DNA of 64,000 bases from Candidatus Metaruminococcus caecorum (GCA_904420045.1 CAJFTY010000019.1:30870-94869), one strand, 5' to 3'. Counted from the stretch's first letter, positions 34,628 to 44,086 are shown. Numbers and translations are program-made. The notes: generated by a model from the letters alone, not told the origin.

Positions 34628-35662
34628 ATGAGCGAGACCGAACAGACCGCCCAGGCAAAGCCCGAGCGGAAAAAAGTGATTTTAAGCGGCATTCAGCCCA
34701 CCGGTGTTTTCACCCTTGGCAATTATCTGGGAGCAGTGCGCAACTGGGGCCAGATGCAGGAGGACTACAACTGCGCCTATTTCATCGCAAACCTCCACGC
34801 CATCACGGTGCGGCAGGATCCCGCCAAGCTCCGGCAGCAGACCGTCGCCTCGTATGCACTGCTGCTGGCCTGCGGCGTCGATCCTCAAAAGAGCCTGACG
34901 TTTATCCAGAGCCATGTTCCCACCCACGCGGAGTTGTCCTGGGTGCTGTCCTGCTACACGCAGTTTGGAGAGCTGTCCAGAATGACCCAGTTTAAAGACA
35001 AATCCGCCAAGCACCCGGAAAACGTCAACGTGGGCTTATTCACCTATCCCGATCTGATGGCGGCGGACATCCTGCTGTACCAGGCGGACTTGGTCCCTGT
35101 GGGCGCGGATCAAAAGCAGCATCTGGAGATCACCCGGGACATCGCCACGCGGTTTAACAATGTTCACGGCAACGTGTTCACCGTTCCGGAGCCTTATATC
35201 CCCAAGCTGGGCGCGCGGATCATGTCTTTGGCCGACCCCACCAAAAAAATGTCCAAGTCCGATGAAAATCAAAACGCCTTTGTCTCGATTTTGGACGCGC
35301 CGGAGACCATCGTGAAAAAGTTTAAGCGTGCCGTCACCGATTCGGAGGCCGAGGTAGTCTACCGGGAGGGCAAGGACGGCATCAACAACCTGATGGGGAT
35401 CTATTCCGCCGTCACAGGCGACAGTTTCGAGACCATCCAGCGGGATTTTGCCGGCCGGGGCTACGGGGACTTTAAGCAGGCCGTGGGCGAGGCCGTGGCC
35501 GAGCATCTGCGTCCGGTGCGGGAAAACTTTGACCGCCTGATGAAGGATAAAGCCTATCTGGAGCAGTGCTATACCGAGGGCGCGAAAAAGGCCCTGGCGA
35601 TCTCCTCCAGGACCCTCGAAAAGGTCTATCATAAAGTGGGCTTTACAAAACCCATTCGGTAA
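34628..35662 (+). CDS. trpS: Tryptophanyl-tRNA synthetase
   Basis: Class I synthetase of 344 residues. The HIGH-equivalent is TGVFTLGNYLGAV, the dimer and Trp-binding segment is MAADILLYQADLVPVGADQKQHLEI, and the KMSKS loop is KKMSKSDENQN. AAAGGAG lies eight bases before the ATG. No T-box precedes it, unlike the trp operon, so the two Trp-related units appear to be controlled differently. Confidence 0.97.
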   Translation: MSETEQTAQAKPERKKVILSGIQPTGVFTLGNYLGAVRNWGQMQEDYNCAYFIANLHAITVRQDPAKLRQQTVASYALLLACGVDPQKSLTFIQSHVPTHAELSWVLSCYTQFGELSRMTQFKDKSAKHPENVNVGLFTYPDLMAADILLYQADLVPVGADQKQHLEITRDIATRFNNVHGNVFTVPEPYIPKLGARIMSLADPTKKMSKSDENQNAFVSILDAPETIVKKFKRAVTDSEAEVVYREGKDGINNLMGIYSAVTGDSFETIQRDFAGRGYGDFKQAVGEAVAEHLRPVRENFDRLMKDKAYLEQCYTEGAKKALAISSRTLEKVYHKVGFTKPIR

Positions 35663-35683
35663 TGCGAATCTGTTTTCATATTT

Positions 35684-35726
35684 AAAAATCCCAATCGGTC
35701 CCGAATGGACTGATTGGGATTTTTGC
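35684..35726 (+). terminator. Terminator of trpS
   Basis: A 17-bp stem with a G-U pair (35684-35700 with 35708-35724) ending in TTTTT. Confidence 0.9.
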
Positions 35727-35780
35727 TATCCTGCCCCTTTGTTCAAATTTTCGTCAAAAACAGAAGGGCCGTTCATTCAG

Positions 35781-35814
35781 AAAAGCCGTCCTTCCACATG
35801 CGGAAGGACGGCTT
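35781..35814 (-). terminator. Terminator of the glycosylphosphotransferase gene
   Basis: A 13-bp perfect stem (35783-35795 with 35802-35814) followed on the minus strand by TT and a T/C-rich tail. Confidence 0.8.
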
Positions 35815-35821
35815 CATCTGT

Positions 35822-37237
35822 TTATTCTTCGTCGGTGTTAACCGGCTGAGTTTCATGCTTGATAAATTCCACCTGGTGGTCAGCGTCAACGCCCTCGGTG
35901 CTGTCGGATTTAAACAGGACCTTCAGCGTCTGGAACATCAGCTTCAGATCCAGCCACACAGAGTACTGCTCAATATACACCAGATCCAGCGTCAGCTTGT
36001 CTTTGGGTGTAGTGTTGTATTTGCCCATAATCTGCGCCAAACCAGTGAGCCCCGCCTTGACCTTCAGCCGGTAGCGGAACTCCGGAAGCTCCTTGACGTA
36101 TTCTTCCGCGATGCTCTCCCGCTCCGGACGGGGACCGACGATGCTCATATCGCCTACAAAAATGTTGATGAGCTGCGGCAGCTCATCCAAACGGGTGGCC
36201 CGGAAAAACTTGCCCACCGGAGTGATCCGGCTGTCGTTTTTCGAGCTCAACACTGCGCCGGTTTGTTTTTCCGCGTCCACCACCATGGTGCGGAACTTGA
36301 TGACTTTAAACACCCGGCCGCCCTCGGTCATCCGCTCCTGCTTAAAGAACACGGGGCCGCGGTCGTACAGCTTGATGGCGATAGCCTCCACCAGCATAAA
36401 GGGGCTGGCCACAATCAGGCCGATTCCGGAAATCACAATGTCAAAGGTGCGCTTGATAAACCGCTGCTCAAAGGACAGCGCGTCCACACGGGATTCGTAA
36501 ATGCTGGAGTCGTCCAGCAGCACATGCTTGGAGTTGTTGATAATCACATCCGCCACATCGGGGAGGATCTCGATATTTTTATTGTGTTTGTAGCAATACT
36601 CAATAAAGTCGTTGCGAAGCCCTCTGGGCACGTCAAATAGAAAAACGGTATCGTTGGCGCGGATGAGTTTTTTTACATCCTCGTTTAAATAGTGGACCAC
36701 GTCTTTGACCGCCCACTGTTTTTTATATTTTCCAATTTTTTTCAAATAGGTTTCAATCTGTTCCTCATCCCCGTAGATTACGGTACAGGGGGCGGGCTGA
36801 TTAATCTTAAAATAAACAAAATTACCAAAATAAGAAAACGCCACAATTAACAGATACTGCACCGCCAGGGATAAAAACGGCGCCAGCCAGCCGGGCATGA
36901 AGTCTGAATGGATGGGAAGGCTTTTCATCATGACCGACAGTTGGATATACGTGATCACATCGGTAATCAGCGTCGCTAAGAACATAGAATAGATGATTTC
37001 CTTGGTCTTTTTTACACCGATGGCAAACCCGCCATAGATTCGGATAAAGCAGATTCCCAGCACAAGAAAGGTCGAAATGGGAATAAAGGAAATGCGGCTG
37101 ATTCGCAAAAGCTCTGCGTTCGGTTCTGTGGTAGAAGACAGGTAGGGACCAAAAAACACCAACGCAAGCAGAACAAACAAAATGCCTTTTAAGCAAAAAA
37201 TTAACGTTTTTTCTATGCTCTTGAAAAATTTCAGCAT
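35822..37237 (-). CDS. Polyprenyl glycosylphosphotransferase (initiating sugar transferase)
   Basis: A 471-residue protein that transfers a sugar-1-phosphate to undecaprenyl phosphate, the first step of a surface or exopolysaccharide. The N-terminal half has four membrane helices and a degenerate Rossmann-like domain. The catalytic C-terminal half has KRTFDIVISGIGLIVASP, FKVIKFRTM, RLDELPQLINIFVGDMSIVGPRPE and KAGLTGLAQI, the full signature of the WcaJ/WbaP family. The start at 37237 follows GGGAGG by ten bases. A glycosyltransferase gene is divergent, and an O-antigen-ligase-like gene lies 14 kb away. Confidence 0.93.
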   Translation of the reverse strand: MLKFFKSIEKTLIFCLKGILFVLLALVFFGPYLSSTTEPNAELLRISRISFIPISTFLVLGICFIRIYGGFAIGVKKTKEIIYSMFLATLITDVITYIQLSVMMKSLPIHSDFMPGWLAPFLSLAVQYLLIVAFSYFGNFVYFKINQPAPCTVIYGDEEQIETYLKKIGKYKKQWAVKDVVHYLNEDVKKLIRANDTVFLFDVPRGLRNDFIEYCYKHNKNIEILPDVADVIINNSKHVLLDDSSIYESRVDALSFEQRFIKRTFDIVISGIGLIVASPFMLVEAIAIKLYDRGPVFFKQERMTEGGRVFKVIKFRTMVVDAEKQTGAVLSSKNDSRITPVGKFFRATRLDELPQLINIFVGDMSIVGPRPERESIAEEYVKELPEFRYRLKVKAGLTGLAQIMGKYNTTPKDKLTLDLVYIEQYSVWLDLKLMFQTLKVLFKSDSTEGVDADHQVEFIKHETQPVNTDEE

Positions 37238-37280
37238 TGAATAAGAGCCTCCCACTATTGATGAGGTTGCAACGTTTGGT

Positions 37281-37309
37281 ATTATATCATATCTTTTCCT
37301 TTTTTTCAA
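37281..37309 (-). promoter_or_regulatory. Sigma-A type promoter of the glycosylphosphotransferase gene
   Basis: On the minus strand, TTGAAA (37309-37304), 17 bases, TATAAT (37286-37281). Confidence 0.85.
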
Positions 37310-37370
37310 CTGGCTGCCAAATTCCGACTGGAATCCTGAAATTTCTCTTTTCGAAATCTGCGGGCTATGC

Positions 37371-37695
37371 TATAATAGCTACAAGCAGCTATTCTGCTTA
37401 CAATAGCAGAAGATCCACGTGCAGATCGAATCCGCTGTTGCTCACGGCGCGTTTTTGCCGTGCCGGATCCCATAAGATGAAACCGGCGGGGCCCCGGCGC
37501 ATTTTTTCGGCCATCCGCTGTGTCTGTTTTTCCATATTATATGGAGTTTGACCAAATTTCCAATGTTTCATGCGGGGCGGTTCCCGCCGGCAGAACACGT
37601 TTGTGTTCCGTTTTTGCCAATAGCCCTATTCTTATTGTATGGCGACAGCTTGTTCCCCATGAATGACGAACTTATGACAAATGAGGTGCAATCCG
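37371..37695 (+). other. Structured non-coding leader upstream of the glycosyltransferase gene
   Basis: No convincing gene. A TATAAT at 37371 (weak -35) could start a transcript of about 310 bases ahead of the glycosyltransferase. It would contain several hairpins: CACGGC/GCCGTG (37443-37462), GCCGG/CCGGC (37462-37487), GCGGG/CCCGC (37572-37587), and a terminator-like GAACAC/GTGTTC followed by CGTTTTT (37593-37615). No known riboswitch class was recognised. Confidence 0.45.
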
Positions 37696-38943
37696 ATGGA
37701 CTCCCCAAAGCCCAACTTGTTAATTTTAACCGCCCACTATCCCTGCGGGGAAGGCGAGGATTTTATCGGCCAGGAGCTCCCCTTTCTGTCCGAGCAGTTC
37801 CAGGTGAGCATTGTCACTGCGGATGTTCAGTCTGAAATCACACGCCCGCTCCCGGTCGGGGTGACCTTTTCCCGCATGCCAAGCTTTACCCAGAGCGGAA
37901 AAACCGCGGAAAATGTCCGCGCCCGTTTTTCCAAGGAATACCGCAAGGAAGCTGCCGCCTTAAAACAACGAGGCGATTTTACCTCCGAGATCAGGCGCAG
38001 CACCCTGGATGCGCTGGTGGCCAGCGCCCACGTGGCCCGGTATATTGAACAACTGGACGAATTTTCTTCTCCCGTCCCGCTGGTGATCTGCTCCTGCCGG
38101 TACAACCATCTGGCCTACGCCGGTGTACGAATCAAAAAGGCGCGGGAAGCACGGAAAATCGGGGCAACCTGCGCGGTGGTACGATGCCATCGCAAAGACA
38201 TGGAGTCCCCCCTCCCCTTGAGCGTCTGCGTGGACGAAGGGGCCGATGGCATCTACTGCGGCGGCGAAACTGCCCACACCCAGTATGTCAGCCGCTATGC
38301 CCGCTCCAACACCCCCTCCAAGTACCGGATCGCCCGGATCGGGACGCAAGAGCCAGGCGGACTCACTCCTGAAAAGACGGAGGACGATCTGTATTTCCGG
38401 ATCGTAACCCGGGGTCTAAATCAGCAGGAGGCTGCCCTTTTAACTGACGCGCTGTCCCGTATACGGGAGGGCAGCGTGTACTGGACCCATTTGGGCACCC
38501 AGGAGGATGACCTGAACGCGCTGAAATCCTCCGCCGCTGCGCTGCATACCAGCGACCATGTCTCCTGCGAGATTTTAGGGCCGGTTTCTCATGAACAGGC
38601 AATTAAGTTCTACCGTTCCACCAGGGTGGACGCCTTTATCCAGTTAAACGAGCCCTCCTCGTTTCTTCCCCTTTTGGAGAGCATGTCCTGCGGCATCCTG
38701 CCTGTGGCTGTCAATTCTGGCTGCAACAAGGATCTGGTGAACGACGATCACGGCCTGCTGCTTCCAAAGGACACCACCGGGGAAGAATTGGCGCAGGTGC
38801 TGACCCTGCTGGCCCGGATGTCTCCTGAGCGGCTGGCCCCTCAGCGTGCCAAAGCCCGCAAGTGGTGGAAGGATTACTACAACAACGAAAAAAATTACCG
38901 CAAATTTGCCGGACAACTGGCCGCAGAAGCGGCCCGGCTGTAA
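37696..38943 (+). CDS. GT-B fold glycosyltransferase
   Basis: A 415-residue protein of the GT4 type. The N-terminal domain has LLILTAHYPCGEGEDFIGQELPFL, typical of acceptor-side loops. The C-terminal nucleotide-sugar domain ends with the donor-site region FIQLNEPSSFLPLLESMSCGILPVAVNSGCNKDLV, where the Glu of the EX7E-type motif is partly kept. It is cytoplasmic with no membrane helix. The start at 37696 is seven bases after GAGGTG; an ATG at 37681 is less well placed. Divergent from the initiating sugar transferase, so both probably act in one surface polysaccharide pathway. Confidence 0.85.
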   Translation: MDSPKPNLLILTAHYPCGEGEDFIGQELPFLSEQFQVSIVTADVQSEITRPLPVGVTFSRMPSFTQSGKTAENVRARFSKEYRKEAAALKQRGDFTSEIRRSTLDALVASAHVARYIEQLDEFSSPVPLVICSCRYNHLAYAGVRIKKAREARKIGATCAVVRCHRKDMESPLPLSVCVDEGADGIYCGGETAHTQYVSRYARSNTPSKYRIARIGTQEPGGLTPEKTEDDLYFRIVTRGLNQQEAALLTDALSRIREGSVYWTHLGTQEDDLNALKSSAAALHTSDHVSCEILGPVSHEQAIKFYRSTRVDAFIQLNEPSSFLPLLESMSCGILPVAVNSGCNKDLVNDDHGLLLPKDTTGEELAQVLTLLARMSPERLAPQRAKARKWWKDYYNNEKNYRKFAGQLAAEAARL

Positions 38944-38972
38944 GATACAAAGATACCCTGTCCGCGCTAAAC

Positions 38973-39018
38973 CAAAAGGGCTGAAAGCAAGTGTGCTTTC
39001 AGCCCTTTTGATTTTTTC
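38973..39018. terminator. Bidirectional terminator between glycosyltransferase and antiporter genes
   Basis: A 17-bp stem (38973-38989 with 38994-39010) with a four-base loop; TTTTTT follows on the plus strand. Confidence 0.88.
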
Positions 39019-39033
39019 TATTTCTGTCTTACT

Positions 39034-40527
39034 TTACATTTTAGAAGAGTCCTCCGATTCTTGCGCCGGCGCGTCCTCCTTCGGATGGGGATCGGGAAGT
39101 ACGCCTTTTCCCACCGAGAGCAGTACGCTGCGGTCTCCCGACAAGACCATCACATCCCCCGGAAGGATCATGGTCGCCCCCTTGGGCACCAGCACCTTGC
39201 CCTCCCGCTTAATCATGACCACCAGCAGCTCCTCAGGAATCTCCGCGTCCATCAGGGATTTATTGGCCCAGGGGCTGTCGTCCTGGACGGTGACCTCGAT
39301 CAGCTGGGCGGAGCCTTCCTCCTGATAGTCGTTGAAGGTCTTGAATACCGAGATATCCGGTTCCACTACATCCAGCTTTTTCGCCACCCAGGGAATCAGC
39401 GTCCCCTGCACGCTGATGGAGAACAGCGCCACAAAAAACACCATATGGAACAAATCGGTTCCGATTTCCGCGCCGCTTGCCATCACGTAGATAGCAAACA
39501 CGATAGAGGCGCTTCCCCGCAGCCCCACCCAAGACACCAGAAGCTGACGTTTAAACGGCACCTTGAACCAGCTTAAAATTGCAAAGGTGGAAGCTGGACG
39601 AGCGATGAAAATCATAAACAGGGACATCAAAATTCCTGGCAGCGCCACCTGGGGCAACTGGGACGGAAACGACAGCAGCCCCAGGATAAAGAACAGGATG
39701 ATCTGCATGACCCAGGACAAGCCGTCAAAAAAGTGCACCAGATATCGTTTGTGCAGGATTTTGCTGTTGCCCAGCACGATTCCGATGATGTAGATGCAAA
39801 GATATCCGTTGCCGCCTAAATATTCGCACAGGCTATACCCCAGCACCACGATGGCCACTGTGAAAATCGGATACAGCCCGTCGATTTCCAGGTTGATCTT
39901 TCGCAGCACCAGCACGCCTGCTTTGGCAAACAAAAAGCCCAGCGCCAGGCCAAAAACAATCTGTTTGAGCAGCATCATCCCAATGGCCCCCGGTCCCTGG
40001 CTCCCAGTGAGGACGGCGATAAAAATCGCCGTGAGCATATAGGAAATCGGGTCGTTGCTTCCGCTTTCCAGCTCCAGCAGAGAGGCGAGGCCGCCTTTTA
40101 GGTTGAGCTTGCGGGAGCGCAGAATCGCAAACACCGACGCGGCGTCGGTGGACGCCACCACCGATCCGATCAGCATTCCCTGCCAGATGCTGCACTGGAG
40201 CAGCATTGTACAAAACAGCCCTGTCAGCGCCGCGGTGAGCACCACCCCCAAGGTGGACATGAACAAGGCGGGCTTAACCACCGGTTTCGCCGCCTTCCAG
40301 TTGGTGCCAAAGCCGCCGTAAAACATGATGAACACCAGTCCGAAGGAACAAAGCTGCCTGGCCAGTTCGTAGTTGTCAAACTGGATGCCCACAATCCCGT
40401 CCGATCCAAACAGCATCCCCAGCACCAGCGCGATCAGCAGCGTGGGGATTCCAAGGCGGTATAATAGTTTGCTGGACGCGACGCACAACAGCAGAATCAC
40501 CGCGCCGATCATCATCATTTCAATCAT
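39034..40527 (-). CDS. CPA1-family cation/proton antiporter with TrkA-C domain
   Basis: A 497-residue membrane protein with about twelve helices of the Na+/H+ or K+/H+ exchanger domain. The functional Asp motif appears as ESGSNDPISYMLTA. A cytoplasmic TrkA-C domain (about 405-485, PEELLVVMIKREGKVLVPKGATMILPGDVMVLSG) follows, as in the NhaP2/CvrA K+/H+ antiporters; it binds nucleotides or c-di-AMP in related proteins. The C-terminal tail is Glu/Asp/Pro-rich. AAGGAGG lies just ahead of ATG 40527. Probable role: K+ and pH homeostasis. Confidence 0.9.
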   Translation of the reverse strand: MIEMMMIGAVILLLCVASSKLLYRLGIPTLLIALVLGMLFGSDGIVGIQFDNYELARQLCSFGLVFIMFYGGFGTNWKAAKPVVKPALFMSTLGVVLTAALTGLFCTMLLQCSIWQGMLIGSVVASTDAASVFAILRSRKLNLKGGLASLLELESGSNDPISYMLTAIFIAVLTGSQGPGAIGMMLLKQIVFGLALGFLFAKAGVLVLRKINLEIDGLYPIFTVAIVVLGYSLCEYLGGNGYLCIYIIGIVLGNSKILHKRYLVHFFDGLSWVMQIILFFILGLLSFPSQLPQVALPGILMSLFMIFIARPASTFAILSWFKVPFKRQLLVSWVGLRGSASIVFAIYVMASGAEIGTDLFHMVFFVALFSISVQGTLIPWVAKKLDVVEPDISVFKTFNDYQEEGSAQLIEVTVQDDSPWANKSLMDAEIPEELLVVMIKREGKVLVPKGATMILPGDVMVLSGDRSVLLSVGKGVLPDPHPKEDAPAQESEDSSKM

Positions 40528-40589
40528 GGAGATTCCTCCTTACAGGGGGCTTTTATTCCAGTTTATGCGAGCTTTCATTCCAGTATGGG

Positions 40590-41174
40590 TTATGCTTCCT
40601 GCTCGTCCAGGGTTTTGTAAAAGGCGCCTAGAAATTCTGCCCGAAAGGCATCCGCCTCGGGAAGTCTCATCTCATCCAGCGCCTTGATCTGCGCGAGTTT
40701 TGCCTGGGTGAATTCCTGATTGCCGGCTCGCTCCTCCTCGATACACTTAATGAGCGCGGACAGCTTATCCGCCGCCTTAATCAGCCGCCAAAGCTCTTCA
40801 TCCCCCGGCTGGGGAAGCAGTACCGCCTGGTATTCTTCCCGCAGATCCTGAGGCAGCAGGGACAAAAGCCTCCAGGATGCTTCCGCCTCCACCTGCTTAT
40901 ACGCCCGGCGGATCTGCTCGTCGTGATATTTCACCGGCGTAGGCAGGTCTCCGGTGATGATCTCCCCCGCGTCGTGGTACATTGCCAGCGCCGCTAATCG
41001 TCCAGCGTCGACGCTGCCTCCAAACCGTTTGTTTCGCAAAATCCCCAAGGCGTGGGCGATCACCGCTGTGTCCAGGCTGTGTTCGGACAGGCTTTCGGTG
41101 CGGGTGTTGCGCATCAGTCCCCAGCGGTTAATATACTTCATCCGAAACAGCATGGCAAAAAATCCGCTTTCCAT
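40590..41174 (-). CDS. yfbR: HD-domain 5'-deoxynucleotidase, YfbR-like
   Basis: A 194-residue HD hydrolase that dephosphorylates deoxyribonucleoside 5'-monophosphates in related bacteria. It shows the metal ligands in TESLSEHSLDTAVIAHAL and MYHDAGEIITGDLPTP, a spacing characteristic of YfbR, and the later Asp of IKAADKLSALIKCIEEE. AAAGGAG is nine bases before ATG 41174. It lies 62 bases upstream of the antiporter gene on the same strand and may be cotranscribed with it. Confidence 0.9.
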   Translation of the reverse strand: MESGFFAMLFRMKYINRWGLMRNTRTESLSEHSLDTAVIAHALGILRNKRFGGSVDAGRLAALAMYHDAGEIITGDLPTPVKYHDEQIRRAYKQVEAEASWRLLSLLPQDLREEYQAVLLPQPGDEELWRLIKAADKLSALIKCIEEERAGNQEFTQAKLAQIKALDEMRLPEADAFRAEFLGAFYKTLDEQEA

Positions 41175-41206
41175 TGCACGATTCTCCTTTCTGTCCTACG
41201 GAAACC

Positions 41207-41238
41207 AAAAAGGCCGCACTTCGTCCAGAAGTGCGGCC
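41207..41238 (-). terminator. Terminator of the rpsO-pnp unit
   Basis: An 11-bp stem (41212-41222 with 41228-41238) followed by TTTTT on the minus strand. Confidence 0.88.
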
Positions 41239-41277
41239 CCATTGTCGCATTGAATTTTCAGGCTGAAAATCCATTTT

Positions 41278-41334
41278 AAAAATGATGGTTACCGCGCTGC
41301 AATGTCCGCCGCCAAATACGGCTCCATCATTTTT
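41278..41334 (-). repeat. Long inverted repeat enclosing a possible 13-codon ORF after pnp
   Basis: Arms of 11 bases (41278-41288 with 41324-41334) enclose 35 bases. On the minus strand, GGAG seven bases upstream of an ATG opens the short frame MMEPYLAADIAAR (about 41331-41290). It may be only a 3' hairpin of the pnp mRNA. Confidence 0.4.
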
Positions 41335-41376
41335 ATCTCCATTCATTTATTTATAAAAAATATAATCAATCGGAAA

Positions 41377-43497
41377 TTATGCGTTGGCGCCGCTCTTTTT
41401 TGCCTGAATTTCGGCGATGGCGTCTTTACGGGAAAGGTTGATCCGGCCGTGATCGTCGATCTCGATCACCTTGACAGGGATTTCGTCGCCCACGCTGACC
41501 ACATCCTCCACTTTTTCCACCCGCTTGTTTTCCAGCTTGGAGATGTGAACCAACCCCTCCTTGCCGGGGGCGATTTCCACAAACGCGCCGAAGGTCATCA
41601 GCCGGGTGACCTTACCCATGTACAGCGCGCCGATCTCCGGATCGTTGACGATGGTTTCAATGATGGATTTCGCACGATTGGCGTTGTCCTGATCCACGCC
41701 CAAAATAAACACGCTGCCGTCGTCGTCGATGTCGATCTTCACATCGCACTCGGCGCAGATCTTCTGAATGACCTTTCCGCCGCTTCCGATGACATCGCGG
41801 ATCTTATCCACGTCGATCTTCAGGGAGATCATCTTAGGCGCGTATTTGGACACATGATCTCTGGGGGCCGGGATCACCGGCAGCATGATGTCGTCCAGAA
41901 TGTGCAGACGGCCTTTGCGGGTCATCTCGAACGCCGCTTCAATGATCTCCAGGGTCAGGCCCTCGATTTTCATATCCACCTGGATAGAGGTGATTCCCTT
42001 GTGGGTTCCGCCCACCTTGAAGTCCATGTCGCCGAAGAAGTCCTCCACCCCCTGGATGTCCAGCATGGTCATCCAGCGGTCGCCCTCGGTGATCAGGCCG
42101 CAGGAGATTCCGGCAACCGGCGCTTTAATGGGAACCCCCGCGTCCATCAGCGCCAACGTGGAGCCGCAGATCGACGCCTGGGAGGTGGAGCCGTTGGAAG
42201 AAAGCACCTCAGACACCAGCCGCATGGAGTAAGGGAACTCCTCCACGCTGGGGAGCACCGGCAGCAGCGCCCGCTCCGCCAGCGCTCCGTGGCCGATTTC
42301 GCGGCGTCCGGGGCCCCGGCTTGGACGGGTTTCGCCCACCGAATAGGAGGGGAAGTTGTACTGGTGCATATAGCGCTTTTCGGTGTCCTCGTCGATGCCG
42401 TCCAGCATCTGGGCGTCGCTGACGGGGCCCAGGGTGGCCACGGTCAGCACCTGGGTCTGGCCACGGGTGAACAGTCCGGAGCCGTGTACCCGGGGCAGCA
42501 GGTCCACTTCGGCAGCCAGGGGACGAATCTCGTCCAGCTTGCGGCCGTCCACCCGCTTGCCGTCGTCCAGCAGCCAGCGGCGAACCACATATTTCTGAAG
42601 CTTGTACATGCACTCCTCGATCAGGGCCTCCTGCTCGGGGTACTCCTCATCGAACTTGGCGTGTACTTCCTCATATACCGGCAGAAGCCGTTCCTCCCGG
42701 ATGTTTTTGTCGTCGGTGTCCAGCGCGAAGCGGACTTTTTCAATGGCGAAGTCCTTGATGGCCTCGAACATATCGTGGGGCACTTCTTGGGACTCAAACA
42801 CGATTTTTTCCTTGCCGATCTCCTTCTGGATCTGGGAGACAAACGCCACGATCTTTTTATTCTCCTCGTGGCCCGCCGCCAACGCCTTTAGCATGATATC
42901 CTCGGGAACTTCGTTGGCGCCCGCCTCGATCATCACGATTTTTTCCGCTGTGGAAACCACCGTCAGATCCAGATCGGATTTTTCACGCTGCTCCCGGTTG
43001 GGGTTGATAATGATCTCGCCGCCCACCAGGCCCACGTTCACACCGCTGATGGGACCGTGGAAGGGGATATCCGAGATGGAAAGGGCGACGGAGGTTCCGA
43101 TCATGCCGGCTACTTCCGGCGCGTTGTCAATATCGCTGGCCAGCACCGTCATGACCACCGACACGTCGTTGCGCATATCCTTGGGGAACAGCGGACGGAT
43201 GGGGCGGTCCACCAGACGGGAGGTCAAAATGGCTTTTTCACTGGGGCGGCCTTCCCGTTTTAAGAACGAGCCGGGAATTTTGCCCACCGAATACAGCTTT
43301 TCCTCGTAGTCCACCGACAGAGGGAAAAAGTCGATCCCCTCCCGGGGCTTGGCGGACATGGTGGCGTTGACCATGACAACCGTCTCCCCGTAATGGACCC
43401 AGCAGGAGCCGTTGGAAAGGCCGCAGGTCTTTCCGGTTTCAACCTTCAGCTCGCGCCCCGCAAGCTCGGTCTTGAATACGCGATAATTTTCAAACAT
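41377..43497 (-). CDS. pnp: Polynucleotide phosphorylase
   Basis: 3'-to-5' exoribonuclease and degradosome component. It has the full layout over 706 residues: two RNase PH-like domains (about 1-225 and 310-545), a helical linker, a KH domain (about 553-615, IRDVIGSGGKVIQKICAE) and an S1 domain (about 620-690, GKVTRLMTFGAFVEIAPGKEGLVHISKL). The RNA and phosphate site FFPLSVDYEE and the GISCGLI and FKVGGTHKGITSIQVDMKI catalytic segments are intact. It lies downstream of rpsO in the classic rpsO-pnp order, separated by a structured intergenic RNA. Confidence 0.97.
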   Translation of the reverse strand: MFENYRVFKTELAGRELKVETGKTCGLSNGSCWVHYGETVVMVNATMSAKPREGIDFFPLSVDYEEKLYSVGKIPGSFLKREGRPSEKAILTSRLVDRPIRPLFPKDMRNDVSVVMTVLASDIDNAPEVAGMIGTSVALSISDIPFHGPISGVNVGLVGGEIIINPNREQREKSDLDLTVVSTAEKIVMIEAGANEVPEDIMLKALAAGHEENKKIVAFVSQIQKEIGKEKIVFESQEVPHDMFEAIKDFAIEKVRFALDTDDKNIREERLLPVYEEVHAKFDEEYPEQEALIEECMYKLQKYVVRRWLLDDGKRVDGRKLDEIRPLAAEVDLLPRVHGSGLFTRGQTQVLTVATLGPVSDAQMLDGIDEDTEKRYMHQYNFPSYSVGETRPSRGPGRREIGHGALAERALLPVLPSVEEFPYSMRLVSEVLSSNGSTSQASICGSTLALMDAGVPIKAPVAGISCGLITEGDRWMTMLDIQGVEDFFGDMDFKVGGTHKGITSIQVDMKIEGLTLEIIEAAFEMTRKGRLHILDDIMLPVIPAPRDHVSKYAPKMISLKIDVDKIRDVIGSGGKVIQKICAECDVKIDIDDDGSVFILGVDQDNANRAKSIIETIVNDPEIGALYMGKVTRLMTFGAFVEIAPGKEGLVHISKLENKRVEKVEDVVSVGDEIPVKVIEIDDHGRINLSRKDAIAEIQAKKSGANA

Positions 43498-43569
43498 GCT
43501 CTTGTTCTTCCTTTCTGGAGGTTTCGGGCCGTTTCACCCCGCTTTTCCCCAAACAATGGAAAAAGTGCA

Positions 43570-43637
43570 AAACCCCGCTGTCCTCCTGTAAAACGTCCGC
43601 TTAGAAAGCGGCGGATTGGTCCGCGCCGCGGGGCTTT
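43570..43637 (-). other. Structured rpsO-pnp intergenic RNA
   Basis: The outer stem AAACCCCGC/GCGGGGCTTT (43570-43578 with 43628-43637) encloses a smaller hairpin (43597-43600 with 43608-43611). It lies at the 5' side of pnp. In several bacteria an RNase III-cleaved hairpin here mediates pnp autocontrol; that role is an analogy. The rest of 43498-43819 shows no gene. Confidence 0.5.
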
Positions 43638-43775
43638 GACAGGGTTTAGCAATAAATACTGCGCCCTTTTTGCCTATGCTCCAATTTAAACAAGCATACA
43701 GCCTGTCAAAGGCGTACTATTTAATGCTAACCGCCCGCCCCAGCCGACGCCGCGCAGGTGAATAAAAACCCAAAA

Positions 43776-43804
43776 GGCAGAGGGCAATTGCCTTGCCATC
43801 TGCC
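43776..43804 (-). terminator. Hairpin after rpsO, partial terminator
   Basis: GGCAGA/TCTGCC (43776-43781 with 43799-43804) with an inner GGCAATTGCC palindrome. On the minus strand it is followed by TTTTGGGTTTTT. Confidence 0.6.
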
Positions 43805-43819
43805 TTCCGATTTCCAAAA

Positions 43820-44086
43820 CTATTTACGGATACCCAGTTTCGCGATGACCGCACGGTAACGCTCGATATCTTTTTTCATCAGATAATTGAGCAGATTGCG
43901 GCGGCGGCCAACCATTTTCAGCAAGCCTCTGCGGGAATGGTGATCCTGTTTGTGGACTTTCAGGTGCTCGGTCAGGTCGTTGATCCGCTTGGTCAGGATC
44001 GCAATCTGAACTTCGGGCGAACCCGTGTCTTTTTCATGGGTGCGGTTCTGTTCGATGACCGCAGTTTTTTCTTCTTTGAGCATCAT
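43820..44086 (-). CDS. rpsO: 30S ribosomal protein S15
   Basis: An 88-residue protein binding the central domain of 16S rRNA. The family signature is complete: [57 protein letters not shown] precedes two adjacent ATGs (44086, 44083). The roughly 120-base leader between its promoter and start may hold an S15 autoregulatory structure. Confidence 0.98.
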   Translation of the reverse strand: MMLKEEKTAVIEQNRTHEKDTGSPEVQIAILTKRINDLTEHLKVHKQDHHSRRGLLKMVGRRRNLLNYLMKKDIERYRAVIAKLGIRK

